Made by a program: the position numbers and the translations under genes. Shown here piece after piece: positions 16,576-25,432 of a DNA stretch of 54,803 nucleotides (positions are counted from its first letter, which is position 1; every line of letters begins with the position of its first letter). The stretch lies in assembly GCA_016934295.1 (NCBI GenBank), contig JAFGTD010000326.1, positions 1 through 54,803 of the forward strand. Direction: 5' to 3'. The DNA comes from Acidobacteriota bacterium. GTDB taxonomy: Bacteria > Acidobacteriota > UBA6911. Under the pieces are notes generated by a model. That model was not told the DNA's origin. It saw only the letters and a list, made by a program, of their open reading frames with translations, and did no database searches.

Positions 16576-17574
16576 ATGTTAAAGGCAGGAAAAGGGTTAT
16601 TTATCGGACTGATTATCTGTATTTTCCTGGCGATTTCTGTGATTGCACAGAATGGGCCTGCGACGAACGACAATCTCGGGACGTCAAGGATCACGAGCCC
16701 GCCGGTCGGCACAACGGCCGGGCAAAGCAGGCGCACGGGGGCCGATCCGGTGGACGATCGCGTGGAATTGCGCGAGTATCTCTTCACCGATACCGGCGAA
16801 ATGCTTCCTTATGCCGTGTTCGTTTCCACGAAGGTCGCCAAAGACAAGAAAGCACCGCTGGTTCTGGCTCTGCATGGATTCAGCGGCAACCACGGTACCT
16901 TCATGCGAACCCAGTGCGTGGACGAGGCGGAAAAGAACGGTTACATCCTCGTAGGCGCGATGGGCTATAGCCCCAGCGGCTCTTTCGGCATGCCGATGCG
17001 AAGGCCAACAGGCGCCCCCCCCAAGATGAACAGCCCTGTGCCAAAAGCTCCGGCCAAGCCGGGAGACGGCGCGGCTCGCGACGGCCAACCCAAACCCGGC
17101 ATGTTTACGGGCATGCAGGGCGGCCCGGGCGGAACAAAGGAGACGGATCCGGCCAGGGTTGCCGAACTCAGTGAGAAGGATGCGATGAACGTCCTGGAGA
17201 TGACCCGAAAGGAATTCAATATCGATGACAATCGTATCTATCTGATGGGGCATTCGCTGGGCGGCGGCGGCGCGTTGCATATGGGCGAGAAGTACTCTTC
17301 CATTTGGGCTGCCGTTGCCGGATTGGCTCCGGCCGCTTTCGGCTTCCAGTGGAGTGAGGACCAGAAGCTCAAGAACGTGCCGCTGTTGATTATCGTAGGA
17401 GATGAGGACAGGCTGGTGACGGGTTCGCAGCAGTTGGCCGATCAACTCAAGGGCCTGAACTTCCGCGTCGAGTACAAATCGTTGCCCGGACTGGATCACG
17501 GTGAGATAATCGGAGGCAGTATGCCGGATGTGTTCAAGTTCTTTAACGAACACACCAGGCCGGGATCGAAATGA
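16576..17574 (+). CDS. Exported alpha/beta-hydrolase esterase (PHB depolymerase/feruloyl esterase-like)
   Basis: A 332-residue secreted hydrolase. ATG at 16576 is preferred: GGAGG ends 7 bases upstream, whereas the in-frame TTG at 16570 lies almost on it. The signal peptide ends near SVIAQNG. The fold shows the oxyanion segment LVLALHGFSGNHGTF, the nucleophile elbow GHSLGGGGA, the Asp strand LLIIVGDEDRLV and the His in LPGLDHGEI. A Pro/Gly/Met-rich insertion of about 55 residues (RRPTGAPPKM to the GGPGG stretch) sits between the oxyanion strand and the elbow and may be a lid or linker. Acetyl, feruloyl or polyester bonds are possible targets. It has no close operon partner. Confidence 0.85.
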   Translation: MLKAGKGLFIGLIICIFLAISVIAQNGPATNDNLGTSRITSPPVGTTAGQSRRTGADPVDDRVELREYLFTDTGEMLPYAVFVSTKVAKDKKAPLVLALHGFSGNHGTFMRTQCVDEAEKNGYILVGAMGYSPSGSFGMPMRRPTGAPPKMNSPVPKAPAKPGDGAARDGQPKPGMFTGMQGGPGGTKETDPARVAELSEKDAMNVLEMTRKEFNIDDNRIYLMGHSLGGGGALHMGEKYSSIWAAVAGLAPAAFGFQWSEDQKLKNVPLLIIVGDEDRLVTGSQQLADQLKGLNFRVEYKSLPGLDHGEIIGGSMPDVFKFFNEHTRPGSK

Positions 17575-17765
17575 GACGGATGGTCATATTTAAAAATAGA
17601 GGATAATGCAGGAAAAGACGTCCGCGCAAAGAGTGCAGGATTTCTCGAAGACCCGCAAAACAATCAAATAATCGAACTCGTAAAAGCGCCGAGGATTTGC
17701 CGGATTTTAAAGCTGCTGGCAGGGGAATCAGGGGCGTTTGTTCTTAAAGCCGGAGGCTGGATACG

Positions 17766-19322
17766 ATGGTTGGTAAAAATCAAGTTAGCAGGCGCAGATT
17801 CCTTAAAGAAGCAGCCGTTGCGGCACCCGCTCTGGCGACAGCCACTGCTCTGGGTGCTCAACAGAGTTCTCAGCAGGCTCCTGAATGGGATAAGGAGACG
17901 GACGTTGTCATCATTGGAACCGGCTTCGCAGGCCTATCCGCAGCCATCGTCGCAAAAGACGCCGGTGCAAAAGTCCTGATCCTTGAAAAGATGTCCCGCG
18001 AGTACGAAGGCGGCAACAGCAGGGTGTCCGGCAACATGTGGTGGACGCCCACGAATCTTCCGGAAGCCCTCGAATATATGGAAGCGCTCTGCGCGGGTCT
18101 CACGGACAGCGAAAGCCTTCAAGCCCTGGCAGAGGAGATGTTGAAACTGAACGGCTGGCTTGAATCGATGGGCGTAAAGCCACAGCCTTTAGGCATGTTC
18201 CAGCCGGAGCATCCGGAACTCCCCGGTTCGAAGTGCGTGCGCACCTGGAGCAATGGAGGCGCTGGAGGAGGCAGGCTTTGGATCCCGATCCGCGAACAGG
18301 CCGAAAAGAGAGGAATCGAAATATTGTATGAAACGCCGGCCAGGGATTTGGTGCTGTCGGCGACGCAGGAAGTTATTGGAGTCAGGGCATCCAGCGAAGG
18401 AAAACAAATCTCCATTAGAGCTGCCAAGGGGGTTGTTCTTGCCTGCGGAGGATTTGAATTTGATTTCGAGATGCAGAAGCAATACCTGCCGGGCTGGCCC
18501 ACCTACGGCAGAGGAACGCCGGGCAACACGGGCGACGGAATCAGGATGGCGCAAAAGGCCGGTGCGGCGCTCTGGCACATGAACAATTCATTGGCCGGGC
18601 TGGGTTGTATGATTGTGCCCGAGTACGATCCCGTCATGATCCCGGCAAGTCTTCCCAGAAACGCCCATATCCTGGTGGACCAAACAGGGAAACGCTTCAT
18701 GAACGAAATGAGGGAAAACCGTCACGGATTCGGCCATAAGGAATATATGCTTTATTTCGACGGAATACTCGGCGATTTTACACGCATTCCCTGTTTCGGG
18801 ATATTCGACGAAAGCGCAAGAACCAGAGGATCCGTTGCCGGTGGAATGCCGTTTCAATTCGGCTGGTTCGGGTGGTTCGGCGGGTATCAGGGCAGCAGGG
18901 ATAACAGCAGGGAAATAGAGAAAGGTTGGATCATAAAAGGCGAAACTCTGGCAGATCTGGCGAACAAGCTTGAAATAAAACCTGCGGAATTGGAAGCTTC
19001 CATAGCGAGATGGAACGAGCAGTGCAAAACCGGTCAAGACCAGGATTTCGGAAGGCCCGGCAGAAGCATGACCCCGATTGAAAAACCGCCTTTCTATTGC
19101 GTTAAAATATACCCGGCTACCTTCAATACACAGGGGGGGCCGAGACGAAACGCCAGGTGCCAGGTTGTAGACCCATTCAACCGGCCGATTCCCGGGCTGT
19201 ACAGCGCGGGAGAACTGGGCTCTTTCTGGGGCTGGATGTACAATGGGGGCGGAAATAATGCCGAAGCCCTGTGCACGGGCCGCATCGCTGCGAGGAATAT
19301 TCTGAAGGAAAAATCGATATAG
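17766..19322 (+). CDS. Tat-exported FAD-dependent oxidoreductase (fumarate reductase/KstD-like flavoprotein)
   Basis: A 518-residue flavoprotein with a Tat signal at its start (VSRRRFLKEAAVAAPALATA). The dinucleotide-binding motif VIIGTGFAGLSAAIVAKDAG follows, ending in LILEK, and a second FAD contact lies near the C-terminus (GLYSAGELGSFWGWMYNGGG). The middle holds the mobile cap of the fumarate reductase/succinate dehydrogenase flavoprotein group. Exported members reduce fumarate, urocanate, acrylate or enoate compounds, taking electrons from cytochromes; no cytochrome gene adjoins here. GGAGG lies 9 bases before ATG. Confidence 0.87.
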   Translation: MVGKNQVSRRRFLKEAAVAAPALATATALGAQQSSQQAPEWDKETDVVIIGTGFAGLSAAIVAKDAGAKVLILEKMSREYEGGNSRVSGNMWWTPTNLPEALEYMEALCAGLTDSESLQALAEEMLKLNGWLESMGVKPQPLGMFQPEHPELPGSKCVRTWSNGGAGGGRLWIPIREQAEKRGIEILYETPARDLVLSATQEVIGVRASSEGKQISIRAAKGVVLACGGFEFDFEMQKQYLPGWPTYGRGTPGNTGDGIRMAQKAGAALWHMNNSLAGLGCMIVPEYDPVMIPASLPRNAHILVDQTGKRFMNEMRENRHGFGHKEYMLYFDGILGDFTRIPCFGIFDESARTRGSVAGGMPFQFGWFGWFGGYQGSRDNSREIEKGWIIKGETLADLANKLEIKPAELEASIARWNEQCKTGQDQDFGRPGRSMTPIEKPPFYCVKIYPATFNTQGGPRRNARCQVVDPFNRPIPGLYSAGELGSFWGWMYNGGGNNAEALCTGRIAARNILKEKSI

Positions 19323-19477
19323 CATCCGGGAACGCCGACTCAATGCTGTGATGCTGCGTTCTACGGGCGGGGAGGATTTGCAGAGATCCGGGACCGGCTC
19401 TCCTGCAGGTTGCCGGCTACCGGGCAAACGCCGCCGGCCGAATGGCACCCGATCAAAGAGGGTGTTCCATCACAGGA

Positions 19478-20389
19478 TCACTTGAGCGTTTTGGCAACGC
19501 GAAATCCGAGATAGTTGCGCCCGCGGGTGTCCGGGGTATACACAAAGGCCCGATTCGCCGACCTCAAGGTTTTTGAGTTACTCTCAAATGAATTGGAGCG
19601 GAATCCTCGCACCGTGCAATCGCCGGTCTTTGAAGCCGAGCCGTCGGTCGGCAATTGTGCGATGTCGGTTTCGTAGCAGTCTTCGATCCACTGATATACA
19701 TTGCCGTGCATGTCGCAAAGGCCGAAAGCATTTTTCGGGAAGGAGCATATGGGAGAAGTCGAATTCTCCCAGACATCACGTCCGACTGCCATTCCGCCCA
19801 AATCCTGGTCGCTGTCTTTCCCATAGTTGGCATATTCATGGCTGGGTTCGTTGCCCCACCAGTATGCCGTGGTAGTGCCGGCCCGGGCGGCATATTCGAA
19901 TTCCGATTCGGATAAAAGGCGATATTTCCCCCCGCCGATCTTCCGATTGAGCCAATGGATGAACGACTGCGCATCCCACCAGCTGACGCCGACCACAGGG
20001 CAGGCGCCGCGGGGAGGGCCGACATAGTCCTGAATCGGCTTGCCCTCGGGGTCCAACCTTAACGCAGCCTCCACCGATTGCCCGTCGCATACAGCGTCGC
20101 GTACGCAGGCTTCCCATTGATCCCAGGTTATCGGTCCCCTGCTCACTGCGAATGAATAGGAGATTGTTACCCTATGCTGCCCCTCGTCCGGGTCGCGGCC
20201 CGTTTCCCCTTCCGGAGATCCCATGATAAACGTCCCGGGCGGAACAACTACCATCTCCGGACATGTCTCACAATCCCTGAAAGTCCCGTCGGCTTGATTT
20301 TCGGCATTCCTGGAAACCGGGAGACATCCCGATAGCTTCAGTGCAATGATGACAGCCGTTATTGGAATCAGCAGGTGTGGTCTTTTCAT
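19478..20389 (-). CDS. Lipoprotein of the formylglycine-generating enzyme (FGE/SUMF1) fold
   Basis: A 303-residue protein with a lipoprotein signal (lipobox KLSGC, Cys about 22). The FGE-sulfatase domain runs from MVVVPPGTFIMGSPEGE to RNYLGFRVAK and includes SWWDAQSFIHWLN, YRLLSESEFEYAARAGT, FGLCDMHGNVYQWIEDCY and the RSANRAFVYTPDTRGRN end. True FGE oxidises a sulfatase Cys with Cu and a Cys pair; most bacterial lipoprotein homologues lack that activity and may bind ligands or act in EgtB/PvdO-like reactions. GAGGAGG lies 5 bases before ATG. It diverges from the glycyl radical activase gene. Confidence 0.83.
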   Translation of the reverse strand: MKRPHLLIPITAVIIALKLSGCLPVSRNAENQADGTFRDCETCPEMVVVPPGTFIMGSPEGETGRDPDEGQHRVTISYSFAVSRGPITWDQWEACVRDAVCDGQSVEAALRLDPEGKPIQDYVGPPRGACPVVGVSWWDAQSFIHWLNRKIGGGKYRLLSESEFEYAARAGTTTAYWWGNEPSHEYANYGKDSDQDLGGMAVGRDVWENSTSPICSFPKNAFGLCDMHGNVYQWIEDCYETDIAQLPTDGSASKTGDCTVRGFRSNSFESNSKTLRSANRAFVYTPDTRGRNYLGFRVAKTLK

Positions 20390-20448
20390 GCATCCTCCTC
20401 GCGCATCGTGTTTCCGTCAGATCATTCAATGTATCGTTTTCGGATATC

Positions 20449-20503
20449 TGCATTTTAAATGTATTATAATTGCATTCAGATTGCATTTTAATGTACGGGG
20501 AGG
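20449..20503 (+). promoter_or_regulatory. Promoter region of the glycyl-radical operon with paired direct repeats
   Basis: TGCATTTTAAATGTA (20449-20463) and TGCATTTTAATGTA (20482-20495) lie 33 bases apart, three helical turns, on either side of a perfect -10 hexamer TATAAT (20465-20470). Each copy is itself a small palindrome (CATTT-T-AAATG; CATT-TT-AATG). The ribosome site GGGGAGG follows at 20497-20503. A regulator dimer bridging the -10 box is a fair reading; the -35 box is poor, which would fit an activated promoter. Confidence 0.5.
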
Positions 20504-20511
20504 CGGGCATA

Positions 20512-21465
20512 TTGCTTTTGGTCCGGAACCGGGAGTACTATGAACAGGAAAGGCTTATAGAGGGAATCATATTCAACATCCAGGGCTATTGTATTCACGA
20601 CGGCCCCGGAATTCGAACTACAGTATTTCTGAAAGGATGTCCGCTAAGCTGCATCTGGTGCCAGAATCCGGAATCCCATTCTTTTCACCCCGAGCTCCTT
20701 TTTTCAGAGGAGAAATGCACCGGGTGCGGGAAATGTGTCCAGGCTTGCCCGGAGAAGGCAATCCGCTTGCAGGAAAAAACGTCCCAAACCGATCGCCGGC
20801 TCTGCAAGAGTGCAGGGTTGTGTATAGATGCCTGTCCCAACGAAGCCAGAGCGGCGATGGGGCGCCGGGCAACGGTCGACGAAGTTTTCAAAGAGATCGC
20901 TGCCGATGCATTGTTCTATAAGGAGTCGGGCGGTGGAGTTACGCTGAGCGGCGGAGAGCCTCTGGCGCAGCCCGGGTTCGCGGCCGGTATCCTTAAAAAA
21001 TGCCGGTCTGCCGGATTTCACACGGCGCTCGATACCTGCGGGTATGCAAGCTGGGCAACAGCAAGAGAGGTCCTGAGCCATGTAAACCTCGTTCTGTTCG
21101 ATTTCAAGCACATGAATCCGGAAATACATGAGAAATATACAGGCGTGCCCAACGAACTGATCCTGCAGAACGCCGAGAAAATCCATCAGGAAATGTCGAT
21201 TCCGATGCAAGCCCGGGTAACACTCGTCCCCGGTTTTAACGACTGCGCTGAAAATATCCGGGCCACGGCCGGATTCATCGCCGAAAAGCTCTCGAACGCC
21301 GTTCCTGTTCACCTGCTTTCCTACCATCGCCTCGGAGAGGCAAAATGGGAAAGGCTGGACAGGAAAAATGAAACTGCGGCAATCGAGGTTCCCGGTGAAC
21401 GGCAGTTGGCGGAATGCCGCCGGATTTTTGAGTCCTTCGGCCTGACTGTAATTATGGGAGGTTGA
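20512..21465 (+). CDS. Glycyl-radical enzyme activase (radical SAM)
   Basis: A protein of 317 residues from TTG 20512, which lies 8 bases after GGGGAGG; an in-frame ATG at 20491 precedes that site and overlaps a repeat, so it is less likely. The radical SAM cluster is CPLSCIWC (C43, C47, C50), after the family lead-in IHDGPGIRTTVFLKGCPL. Two extra [4Fe-4S] motifs follow in the ferredoxin insert (CTGCGKCVQACP and CKSAGLCIDACP), and GGGVTLSGGEPL binds SAM. It abstracts H from the glycine of its partner, coded 93 bases downstream. The two ferredoxin clusters place it with activases of dehydratase/decarboxylase-type enzymes rather than with PflA. Confidence 0.92.
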   Translation: MLLVRNREYYEQERLIEGIIFNIQGYCIHDGPGIRTTVFLKGCPLSCIWCQNPESHSFHPELLFSEEKCTGCGKCVQACPEKAIRLQEKTSQTDRRLCKSAGLCIDACPNEARAAMGRRATVDEVFKEIAADALFYKESGGGVTLSGGEPLAQPGFAAGILKKCRSAGFHTALDTCGYASWATAREVLSHVNLVLFDFKHMNPEIHEKYTGVPNELILQNAEKIHQEMSIPMQARVTLVPGFNDCAENIRATAGFIAEKLSNAVPVHLLSYHRLGEAKWERLDRKNETAAIEVPGERQLAECRRIFESFGLTVIMGG

Positions 21466-21558
21466 TTTTTCACAGGGAACAACTCGTCTACTTCATGGAG
21501 CTTACGGTTGAAGAGCATAACATTCTTTTGAATTCTGTTCTCAGGGCAGGAGGCTGAT

Positions 21559-23952
21559 ATGGAAACACCAACAGGCAAAATACGCAGGGGAGGGTTTCCT
21601 CTATGTATAGAGAAAGCACGATTGATCACCGAATCTTACAGGCAAACGGAAGGCGAACCGGCAGTTATCAGGTACGCCAAAGCTTTCTCCCATATGCTGG
21701 AAAATATGCCCGCGCTGATTGGAAGCGACGAGCTTTTTGTCGGTGAAGGAGCCAGCAAGCCCTGGGGTGCCGAGATAGATCCTTTTCTGGGGGTGTGGAG
21801 AGAGGAGGAGGTCAAAGCAGCGGCAGCAGAGGGGATTATCTCCGTTGAAGAAATGGATTGGCCGATGTTCAAAGAACTGGGCCGATACTGGGAAACCAGG
21901 TGTTCTGAATATGTTCAGTCGAAGCTTTTCGATGAAAGATTGTACAAGTACCTGCAGCTCGGCGTTACCCTTCCGCCGATGCGAAGAAAGGATGAATTCA
22001 GGGGAGCCTACGCCGGCAGCGGGCTTTGCCTGTCTTTTGCCTTTACCGATTGCTATACGGATTTTGAAAGATGGCTGAACGGACTGAATCCGATAATCGC
22101 TGAAGCCGAAGAAGAACTCCGGAATCTAAGGTTCTTCAACCTGGAAGATGTGGAGAAAAAAGTATTTTTGGAAGCTATGGTAGTAGCTCTTAAAGCCGTT
22201 ATCCGGCTGGCCGACAGATACGCCGAGGCTGCCGACAGGCTGGCGAAGAGGGAGGAGAATTCCCGGCGCAGAGAAGAGCTGAAGAGAATAGCCGAGACAT
22301 GTCGTCGGGTGCCGGCTAATCGCCCAAACAGCTTTTATCAGGCCGTTCAATCGCTGTGGTTCAATCAAATCCTGTCCGCACCCACTTCAACGCATAACCT
22401 GGGCAGATTCGATCAGTATATGTACCCGTTCTATAAAAAAGACCTGGATGAAGGCAGGATCGGCAAAGAGGAAGTTTTGACTTTGCTGTGCGAACTGCGC
22501 ATCAAGTGCATGAGGCCGGAGAATATCAAGCTTTCAAGCGCCAAACGATCGCAACATGCGGGCTTCGCCAAATGGCGCAACATGACCATCGGGGGTGTCA
22601 CGGCCGACGGCAAAGACGCCAGCAATGATTTGACCTACCTGGTCCTGGAGGCAGCCGACAGGCTCAGAACATCCCATCACACCATATCACTGAGGGTGCA
22701 TGATGAAACACCGGAAGACCTGCTGATAAAGGCCCTGGAGGTTGTCAAGACCGGCATCGGCATGCCCGCAATGGCCTTGGATAAATCTTTTATTGAATAC
22801 CTGACCTCCGGCGGCATACCCGTCGAAGATGCCCGCAACTACCACCTGGCCGGGTGCGTGGACCCGGCCATCCCGGGAAAAGCCAGCTTTCTGGCGGGCA
22901 GTTTTTTCGTAGCGCCGAAGGTCCTGGAGATCTTCCTGAACAATGGAGTGGACCCGCGGACCGGTTTGGAAGCTTTTTCTCCCAAACACCATGTTGAAGA
23001 TTTTAAGACTTTTGAAGAGTTCTATGAGGCATTTACAAACATCCTGAGTCATTTTATAAGCCTGTGGCACGAACACAGCTTCCTTGTCGCAAGTTATTCC
23101 AAGGAATACTACGATGTTGTGGAAATCCTGGAAACAGCCATGATGCAGGACGGGATCAGGATTGGAAAACCTTTATCGAGAAGAAAACCCGTGCCGCCGT
23201 TTGACTTCAGGGCGGTCATGGTGCCGGTTGGCGTTATTAATGTGGCGGATTCCCTCGCTGCCGTTAAGACGCTGGTCTTTGATGAGAAAAAAATTACCAT
23301 GAAGGCGCTGAAACAGGCATTAGCCGCCAACTGGGAGGGCAATCAAGATATCAGAAAGCTGTGTCTGCAGGCGCCTAAATACGGAAATGACATCGACTAT
23401 GTCGACTCAATCGCCAGGGAACTCTACAGGTTTTTAATAGAAGAAGAGACCAAATACCGTACATTCGGGCGCCCTGAACATGGAAAAATCAGGGGCATCG
23501 GCGGCGCCTCCATCTCATCGATGTTTGCCGGCGGGGCCATAATCGGAGCCACACCCGACGGGAGATTCGCCGGCACAACCCTGGCGGACGGAACCGCCTC
23601 TCCCGCCCAGGGAAGAGACACCCGTGGACCTACGGCAATGCTCAGGAGCGCGGCAAAAATAGATCAGGCCCTGTGCGCATCCACGCTGCTGAACATGAAG
23701 CTCCACCCCTCGTCCCTGACGACCCGGGAGGATCTGAAAAAGCTGGGCAGCCTTATCAAGACCTACGCCAGTATGGGAGGCAAGTGGATTCAATTCAACG
23801 TCGTCGGGAACGAACAATTGCTCGACGCTCAGAAATTCCCCGAGAAATATCAGGACCTGATCGTGAGAGTGGCCGGCTATAGCGCTTATTTTGTGGACCT
23901 GGGCAAAGGAGTCCAGGATGATGTTGTCAGGCGAATGGAGGTCAGCATTTGA
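21559..23952 (+). CDS. Glycyl radical enzyme (PFL-like), substrate unknown
   Basis: A 797-residue enzyme of the pyruvate formate-lyase superfamily. The thiyl Cys433 lies in NYHLAGCVDP and the radical Gly773 in RVAGYSAYF, 24 residues from the C-terminus, both at the expected places. The residue two after the Cys is Asp (CVD), where choline lyase, glycerol/propanediol dehydratase and isethionate lyase have the catalytic Glu (CVE); PFL itself has a Cys pair. So this is not a standard eliminase or PFL. No microcompartment shell, small subunit or aldehyde dehydrogenase is nearby. AGGAGG precedes ATG. It is cotranscribed with its activase and needs anaerobic conditions. Confidence 0.92.
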   Translation: METPTGKIRRGGFPLCIEKARLITESYRQTEGEPAVIRYAKAFSHMLENMPALIGSDELFVGEGASKPWGAEIDPFLGVWREEEVKAAAAEGIISVEEMDWPMFKELGRYWETRCSEYVQSKLFDERLYKYLQLGVTLPPMRRKDEFRGAYAGSGLCLSFAFTDCYTDFERWLNGLNPIIAEAEEELRNLRFFNLEDVEKKVFLEAMVVALKAVIRLADRYAEAADRLAKREENSRRREELKRIAETCRRVPANRPNSFYQAVQSLWFNQILSAPTSTHNLGRFDQYMYPFYKKDLDEGRIGKEEVLTLLCELRIKCMRPENIKLSSAKRSQHAGFAKWRNMTIGGVTADGKDASNDLTYLVLEAADRLRTSHHTISLRVHDETPEDLLIKALEVVKTGIGMPAMALDKSFIEYLTSGGIPVEDARNYHLAGCVDPAIPGKASFLAGSFFVAPKVLEIFLNNGVDPRTGLEAFSPKHHVEDFKTFEEFYEAFTNILSHFISLWHEHSFLVASYSKEYYDVVEILETAMMQDGIRIGKPLSRRKPVPPFDFRAVMVPVGVINVADSLAAVKTLVFDEKKITMKALKQALAANWEGNQDIRKLCLQAPKYGNDIDYVDSIARELYRFLIEEETKYRTFGRPEHGKIRGIGGASISSMFAGGAIIGATPDGRFAGTTLADGTASPAQGRDTRGPTAMLRSAAKIDQALCASTLLNMKLHPSSLTTREDLKKLGSLIKTYASMGGKWIQFNVVGNEQLLDAQKFPEKYQDLIVRVAGYSAYFVDLGKGVQDDVVRRMEVSI

Positions 23953-24026
23953 TTCGTGCTGAAGATTGTACACTTCCTATGCCCAGTTTGAGAAACAGGT
24001 ATAAACAATCCCGGGAGTTAAACAGC

Positions 24027-25031
24027 ATGAGAAAAATATTGTCTTTAAGTATTGCAGTCTTGCTTACTGCCCTGGCCGCGTTGCCCGCATATTCTCAAAA
24101 GGCTGGAAGTCAGCCGTCCGCTGCCGGCCCGGCAGTTCAGGCTGAATCGACCTTTCCAATCTGGCCCGGAAAGGCGCCCGGATCGGAGGACTGGACCTTT
24201 AGCGAAAGAGTCGTGGAGGGACCCGGCGGCTCAAAGACCTATTCTAATGTTGTTGATCCCACCCTCACGGCCTACCTGCCCGATGCGGCCATGGCGAATG
24301 GAGCGGCCATCATTCTTTGTCCGGGCGGCGCCATGCGCATGCTGGGTTTCGCCGAGCCGGAACGAACCGCAGAGTGGCTGAACTCCAAAGGGATTGCCGC
24401 ATTTATTCTCAAGTACAGGGTAGTTCCGAATACTCAGGCAAAGACTAACGGCGCGCCCCCCGCAGGTCCATCACGGTCGGGAGCTCCGGCGAAAAAAATG
24501 GGCATGCCGATGGGCATGGGAAATGAACTGTCTTTCAGGGAAATTCTCAACAGGCAAGGCAACGCAAATCCGGCGCCGGACAATCAGGAACATCTCAAGG
24601 TAATCCGGATGGCAATAGCCGACGGCCAGCAAGCTATCCGCGTGCTCAGACGCGACGCGGCCAGGTTCAATCTCGACCCTGAACGCATCGGCATTCTGGG
24701 GTTCTCCGCGGGAGGGGGCGTTGCCGTCGGGACTGCCGTGACTGAATCCTCCGATGCCTATCCGGATTTCGCGGCCACCATCTACGGCCCGTCACTGGTC
24801 GATGTTTCCGTTCCTGCGCAGGGAGCTCCTCTGTTCATTGCCGTAATGGATGGTCATTTCAATGTGACCAATGGATGCGCAGCATTGTTCACACTGTGGA
24901 AGGAAGCCGGGCGTCCGGTGGAGATACACGTATACGATCATGCCTACGGTCCCCCTTCGGGAATGCCGGTGGCGACCTGGACAGACCGTCTTTATGACTG
25001 GCTGCTTGCGAGAAAATTGGTCACGGAATAA
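24027..25031 (+). CDS. Exported alpha/beta-hydrolase (acetyl-xylan/BD-FAE-like esterase)
   Basis: A 334-residue secreted esterase; ATG at 24027 starts directly on the signal peptide MRKILSLSIAVLLTALAALP and has GGGAG about 10 bases upstream. The lead FPIWPGKAPGSE and AIILCPGGAMRMLGF (oxyanion hole), nucleophile elbow GFSAGGGVAVG, and His in YDHAYGP match the secreted esterase group often placed with xylan enzymes. A Pro/Gly/Met-rich insert (GAPPAGPSRSGAP and following) separates the two halves, much like the insert in the esterase at 16576. It starts 74 bases after the glycyl radical enzyme and may be cotranscribed, though its function looks unrelated. Confidence 0.85.
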   Translation: MRKILSLSIAVLLTALAALPAYSQKAGSQPSAAGPAVQAESTFPIWPGKAPGSEDWTFSERVVEGPGGSKTYSNVVDPTLTAYLPDAAMANGAAIILCPGGAMRMLGFAEPERTAEWLNSKGIAAFILKYRVVPNTQAKTNGAPPAGPSRSGAPAKKMGMPMGMGNELSFREILNRQGNANPAPDNQEHLKVIRMAIADGQQAIRVLRRDAARFNLDPERIGILGFSAGGGVAVGTAVTESSDAYPDFAATIYGPSLVDVSVPAQGAPLFIAVMDGHFNVTNGCAALFTLWKEAGRPVEIHVYDHAYGPPSGMPVATWTDRLYDWLLARKLVTE

Positions 25032-25162
25032 AACTATACCGGCGTCGTGATCGTGATAGGTACCGCCGTGTCCGATTTCTTTCTGGTACGCGCGAAATAC
25101 AGGCATGTGGCTGATTTTTTCAAAATCGTAAAATCCATGTTCCGACAGACACGAATGACCGG

Positions 25163-25283
25163 TTACTGCCCGTCTTCTTTCGTCACCTGTTCCCTGAGCC
25201 AGGAGAAATAAGCATCGAATGCCTTCAGCTTGTCCAGATTAGGTTCGGGCCTGGCGCCGGGCGCCGCATCGAACACCATCACT
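25163..25283 (-). pseudogene. 3' remnant of another alpha/beta-hydrolase gene
   Basis: Too short for a gene, but the minus-strand frame reads VFDAAPGARPEPNLDKLKAF and ends FSWLREQVTKEDGQ-stop, the pattern of the last helix of an esterase/dienelactone-hydrolase-like protein (residues around the catalytic His region have gone). Nothing of the family is seen upstream, where an AT-rich shared block begins at 25285. It lies in the 401-base gap 25032-25432. Confidence 0.5.
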
Positions 25284-25284
25284 T

Positions 25285-25321
25285 TTATATACACTCTAAA
25301 GTTTTAATCATTCATTAATTG
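25285..25321. repeat. AT-rich block shared with 10156-10194, copy B
   Basis: TTATATACACTCTAAAGTTT through CATTAATTG matches copy A with a 3-base deletion and few changes. Here it lies 16 bases upstream of the -35 box of the MarR gene, so it may be a regulator site of that promoter. At copy A no comparable promoter follows. Confidence 0.55.
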
Positions 25322-25337
25322 CCTGATGCTGCAAGGA

Positions 25338-25366
25338 TTGACATTGGGTTTTGCATTCCATAAAAT
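25338..25366 (+). promoter_or_regulatory. Near-consensus sigma70 promoter of the MarR gene
   Basis: TTGACA (25338-25343), a 17-base spacer and TAAAAT (25361-25366) make one of the best sigma70-type promoters in the window, giving a leader of about 60 bases before the MarR start. Strong basal expression of the regulator is expected, possibly modulated through the AT-rich block just upstream. Confidence 0.7.
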
Positions 25367-25432
25367 TGCCACCACTCGAAACATATACAGGGTGCTGCTT
25401 ATATTCTTTGTGCTTGGTTTGAATGGAGAGGT

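Noticed and set aside
21559..23952. Choline lyase, propanediol dehydratase or PFL assignment for the glycyl radical enzyme
   Set aside because: The Cys context is CVD rather than CVE or Cys-Cys, and shell, aldehyde dehydrogenase and transport partners are absent.
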